A DNA stretch of 64,000 bases from Marinicella marina (GTDB lineage: Bacteria > Pseudomonadota > Gammaproteobacteria > Xanthomonadales > Marinicellaceae): positions 124,001 through 188,000 of the forward strand of contig NZ_JASJNC010000006.1 of NCBI RefSeq assembly GCF_030065545.1. The letters run 5' to 3'. Below are positions 61,800 through 64,000 of this stretch, piece after piece. A model generated the notes under the pieces. That model had not been told where the DNA came from. It did not search any database and worked only from the letters and a program-made list of their open reading frames with translations. Positions within the stretch are counted from its first letter, which is position 1, and the number at the start of each line of letters is the position of its first letter. The position numbers and the translations under genes were made by a program.

Positions 61800-63683
61800 A
61801 TGACAAAAACCTATCAATCTTCAGACATTGAGGTCTTATCAGGCCTGGATCCGGTCAAAAGACGTCCAGGTATGTACACCGAAACCAATCGTCCCAATCA
61901 CCTGATTCAAGAGGTGATAGATAACTCTGTGGATGAAGCACTTGAAGGTCATGCCAGTAAAATCAGTGTGGTTTTGCACCAAGATGGTAGCATCGAAGTG
62001 GCAGATGATGGTCGCGGGATGCCGGTTGATGTACATGCAGAGCATGGTGTATCAGGCGTGGAATTGATTTTGTGTAAGTTGCACGCTGGTGGTAAGTTTT
62101 CGAATAAAAACTACACTTTTTCTGGTGGTCTTCATGGCGTGGGTGTATCGGTGGTTAATGCCTTGAGTCAGCGCTTAGATGTTTGGATAAAACGCGATGG
62201 CAAAGAACACCACATTGCCTTTGAACATGGTGAAAAAGTTTCAGAACTTAAAGTGGTCGGTCAAGTAGGGCAGCGCAACACTGGAACCCGCGTACAATTT
62301 ACCCCAGCCCCTGAGTATTTCGACAGCATCAAGGTGGGGATTAAAAAACTCAAGCATTTACTCAAAGCCAAAGCCGTTCTGTGTTCAGGATTGCGCGTTG
62401 ATTTTAAAAGTCATTTAGATGACAGCAATGAATCTTGGCAGTTTGAGGATGGGTTACAAGAATATTTGATTGATGAGATTGATGCCGAGGTGATGTTGCC
62501 TGCAGCCGGATTTATTGGCGCACAACAAGACGAGGAGTTTGCGGTTGATTGGGCTCTTACTTGGGTACCACAAGGTGAGCTGGTCACTGAAAGTTATGTG
62601 AACTTGATTCCAACCGCCCAAGGGGGGACCCATGTGAATGGCCTGCGTACTGGCTTGACTGAGGCCATCAGAGATTTTGCCGACAGCCACAACCTGTTGC
62701 CCAGGGGGTTGAAGTTGGCACCGGATGATGTCTGGGATCGGGTCAGCTATGTGCTGTCCACTAAGATGAAAGATCCACAGTTTTCTGGTCAGACTAAAGA
62801 GCGCTTATCATCTCGTTCAATCGCCTCGTATGTTTCCAATACCATCAAAGATGCTTTGGTGTTGTGGTTAAGTCAAAATGTGGCTGATGGCGAGCAAATT
62901 GCCATGATAGCCATTAATAATGCCCAAAATCGTTTACGCAAAGCCAAACAAGTGGTGCGCAAAAAAGTCACAGCAGGACCTGCGCTGCCGGGTAAGCTTG
63001 CTGACTGCAGTTCACAAGATCCGATGTTGGGTGAGTTGTTTTTGGTGGAGGGTGATTCTGCAGGAGGCTCTGCCAAACAAGCTCGCGACCGCGAGTTTCA
63101 AGCAATCATGCCGTTGCGCGGTAAAATATTGAATTCATGGGAAGTGGAATCGACTCAAGTCATGGCGTCCCAAGAAGTACATGATTTGGCAGTGGCTATG
63201 GGGGTCGACCCCGGTAGCACAGATTTGTCTGGTTTGCGCTATGGGAAAATCATTATTTTAGCTGATGCCGATTCAGATGGTTTGCACATTGCTACGCTGC
63301 TGTGTGCCTTGTTTTTGAGGCATTTTGAACCGGTGGTTAGGGCCGGGCACATATTTGTCGCGATGCCACCCTTGTTTCGCATTGATGTGGGTAAGAAAAA
63401 GTTTTATGCTGTGGACCAAAGTGAGCGTGACCAAATCCTCAATAAAATTGAGAAAGACAAATTAAAAGGTAAAGTCAGTGTCACGCGCTTTAAAGGTTTG
63501 GGTGAAATGAACCCTTCACAACTCAGAGAAAGTGCGATTGCACCAGATACCCGGAGGCTGTTACAACTTTCGGTCTCTGCCGGTGATGATACCCACAGTA
63601 TCATGGATATGCTGCTGGCCAAGAAAAGAGCCAGTGAAAGGAAATCATGGTTGCAAGAAAAGGGCGACCTGGCTGTTATCTAA
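61800..63683 (+). CDS. parE: DNA topoisomerase IV subunit B
   Basis: ParE is the ATPase subunit of topoisomerase IV, which decatenates sister chromosomes with ParC. The 627-residue protein has the GHKL ATPase motifs (VIDNSVDEALEGHA, VADDGRGMPVD, SGGLHGVGVSVVNALS), the transducer, and the TOPRIM domain (LVEGDSAGGSAKQARDR, DADSDGLHIATLL, FKGLGEMNPSQL). The length and the absence of the GyrB-specific insert mark it as ParE. parC is not in this window. Confidence 0.97.
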   Translation: MTKTYQSSDIEVLSGLDPVKRRPGMYTETNRPNHLIQEVIDNSVDEALEGHASKISVVLHQDGSIEVADDGRGMPVDVHAEHGVSGVELILCKLHAGGKFSNKNYTFSGGLHGVGVSVVNALSQRLDVWIKRDGKEHHIAFEHGEKVSELKVVGQVGQRNTGTRVQFTPAPEYFDSIKVGIKKLKHLLKAKAVLCSGLRVDFKSHLDDSNESWQFEDGLQEYLIDEIDAEVMLPAAGFIGAQQDEEFAVDWALTWVPQGELVTESYVNLIPTAQGGTHVNGLRTGLTEAIRDFADSHNLLPRGLKLAPDDVWDRVSYVLSTKMKDPQFSGQTKERLSSRSIASYVSNTIKDALVLWLSQNVADGEQIAMIAINNAQNRLRKAKQVVRKKVTAGPALPGKLADCSSQDPMLGELFLVEGDSAGGSAKQARDREFQAIMPLRGKILNSWEVESTQVMASQEVHDLAVAMGVDPGSTDLSGLRYGKIIILADADSDGLHIATLLCALFLRHFEPVVRAGHIFVAMPPLFRIDVGKKKFYAVDQSERDQILNKIEKDKLKGKVSVTRFKGLGEMNPSQLRESAIAPDTRRLLQLSVSAGDDTHSIMDMLLAKKRASERKSWLQEKGDLAVI

Positions 63684-63750
63684 TTGATATAGTTTGTGTT
63701 GCTAATATTCACATGATAAGCTGTCATCATCATTTTAAGAGGGAATCATT

Positions 63751-64000
63751 TTGACTGAAAACAGTCAATTAAAATCGCAAAACCCAAAAACAAGGATAGT
63801 TTTTATGTCTTTGAGTCTCTTGCTGATTGCTATAGTCATTGCAGTCTATGTTCATCGTTCCCAAGATAAGGTGCTTGATCAGATTTTAAAGGGTCAAGCT
63901 GAGAGCACCGAAATCAAAGTTGTAAACAGTACTTTAGATTTGTTTTCAGACATCAAAGCAACCAGCGCGCGTTGTACTGCAGAGATGTCGGATAATCAAC
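63751..64000 (+). CDS. Unknown single-pass membrane protein, 5' part (cut by window edge)
   Basis: The frame opens at a TTG preceded by AAGAGGG with 9-nt spacing and stays open to the window end (83 codons). An in-frame ATG 54 nt further on (MSLSLLLIA) is a later alternative without a good Shine-Dalgarno. The product has a short basic N-terminus, one membrane helix (FMSLSLLLIAIVIAVYV) and a periplasmic helical segment (QDKVLDQILKGQAEST). No family can be assigned from the fragment. It follows parE by 67 bp. Confidence 0.6.
   Translation, partial: MTENSQLKSQNPKTRIVFMSLSLLLIAIVIAVYVHRSQDKVLDQILKGQAESTEIKVVNSTLDLFSDIKATSARCTAEMSDNQ

Noticed and set aside
1-64000. CRISPR array, prophage, integrase or restriction system
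   Set aside because: I saw no regularly spaced repeats, phage genes, recombinases or restriction enzymes in the window.

Overview
The window reads as a chromosomal segment of a free-living, Gram-negative gammaproteobacterium of moderate G+C. The grounds are gene order and content: yrbG-kdsD-kdsC-lptCAB-hpf-ptsN-rapZ, rpsT/murJ-ribF-ileS-lspA-ispH, the minor-pilin cluster fimT-pilV-pilW-pilX-pilY1-pilY2-pilE after ispH, smpB/ratA-rnfH/bamE/fur, ypjD-corC/ffh and a SUF operon. Two secreted proteins end in a short IFA(N/D)GF(E/D) tail that I associate with Marinicella-like and Xanthomonadales-related bacteria; that placement is from memory and tentative. There is no prophage, integrase, insertion sequence with a transposase, CRISPR array or rRNA operon.

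Layout. 1-4.7 kb: the end of a tricorn-type protease and a large secreted one-haem protein. 4.7-10 kb: recQ with an unusual domain order, a small AT-rich secreted protein between two near-identical 155-bp GTAG-headed palindromic repeats (REPIN-like), and uvrB. 10-11.7 kb: a PadR-regulated membrane-protein operon with two dyads matching the PadR operator pattern. 11.7-20.3 kb: an aspartate-type aminotransferase, a GNAT acetyltransferase, a kelch lipoprotein, a secreted M14 carboxypeptidase, a phytase-like propeller and a membrane-anchored M28 peptidase. Together these suggest a proteolytic, peptide-scavenging lifestyle. 20.3-28.2 kb: envelope genes (murA, ibaG, Kdo synthesis, Lpt export) and the nitrogen-PTS neighbourhood, but with no rpoN between lptB and hpf. 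28.2-31.3 kb: folA, thyA, a degenerate HD-GYP protein and rpsT. 31.4-38.2 kb: murJ, ribF, ileS, lspA and ispH, without fkpB. 38.3-45.6 kb: type IV pilus minor pilins, PilY1 and a pilin. 45.6-48.6 kb: smpB, ratA, rnfH, bamE, fur, queD, and one tRNA-Ala with two identical tRNA-Glu genes. 48.6-55.1 kb: ispB, an MFS exporter, a CorC/CNNM protein, ypjD, ffh and a small secreted protein. 55.2-60.7 kb: the SUF iron-sulphur operon with its own Rrf2 regulator and SufU. 60.7-64 kb: a BPSS1780-type membrane protein, parE and the start of an unknown single-pass membrane protein.

Most of the window is conserved housekeeping sequence. What merits a second look is the repeat pair at 6.8-7.8 kb, the PadR operator pair, the missing rpoN with a leader-like segment in its place, the HD-GYP protein that has lost the His of its HD dyad, the rearranged RecQ, the solitary-haem secreted protein, and the shared C-terminal tail. 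I did not find a clearly new multi-gene system.
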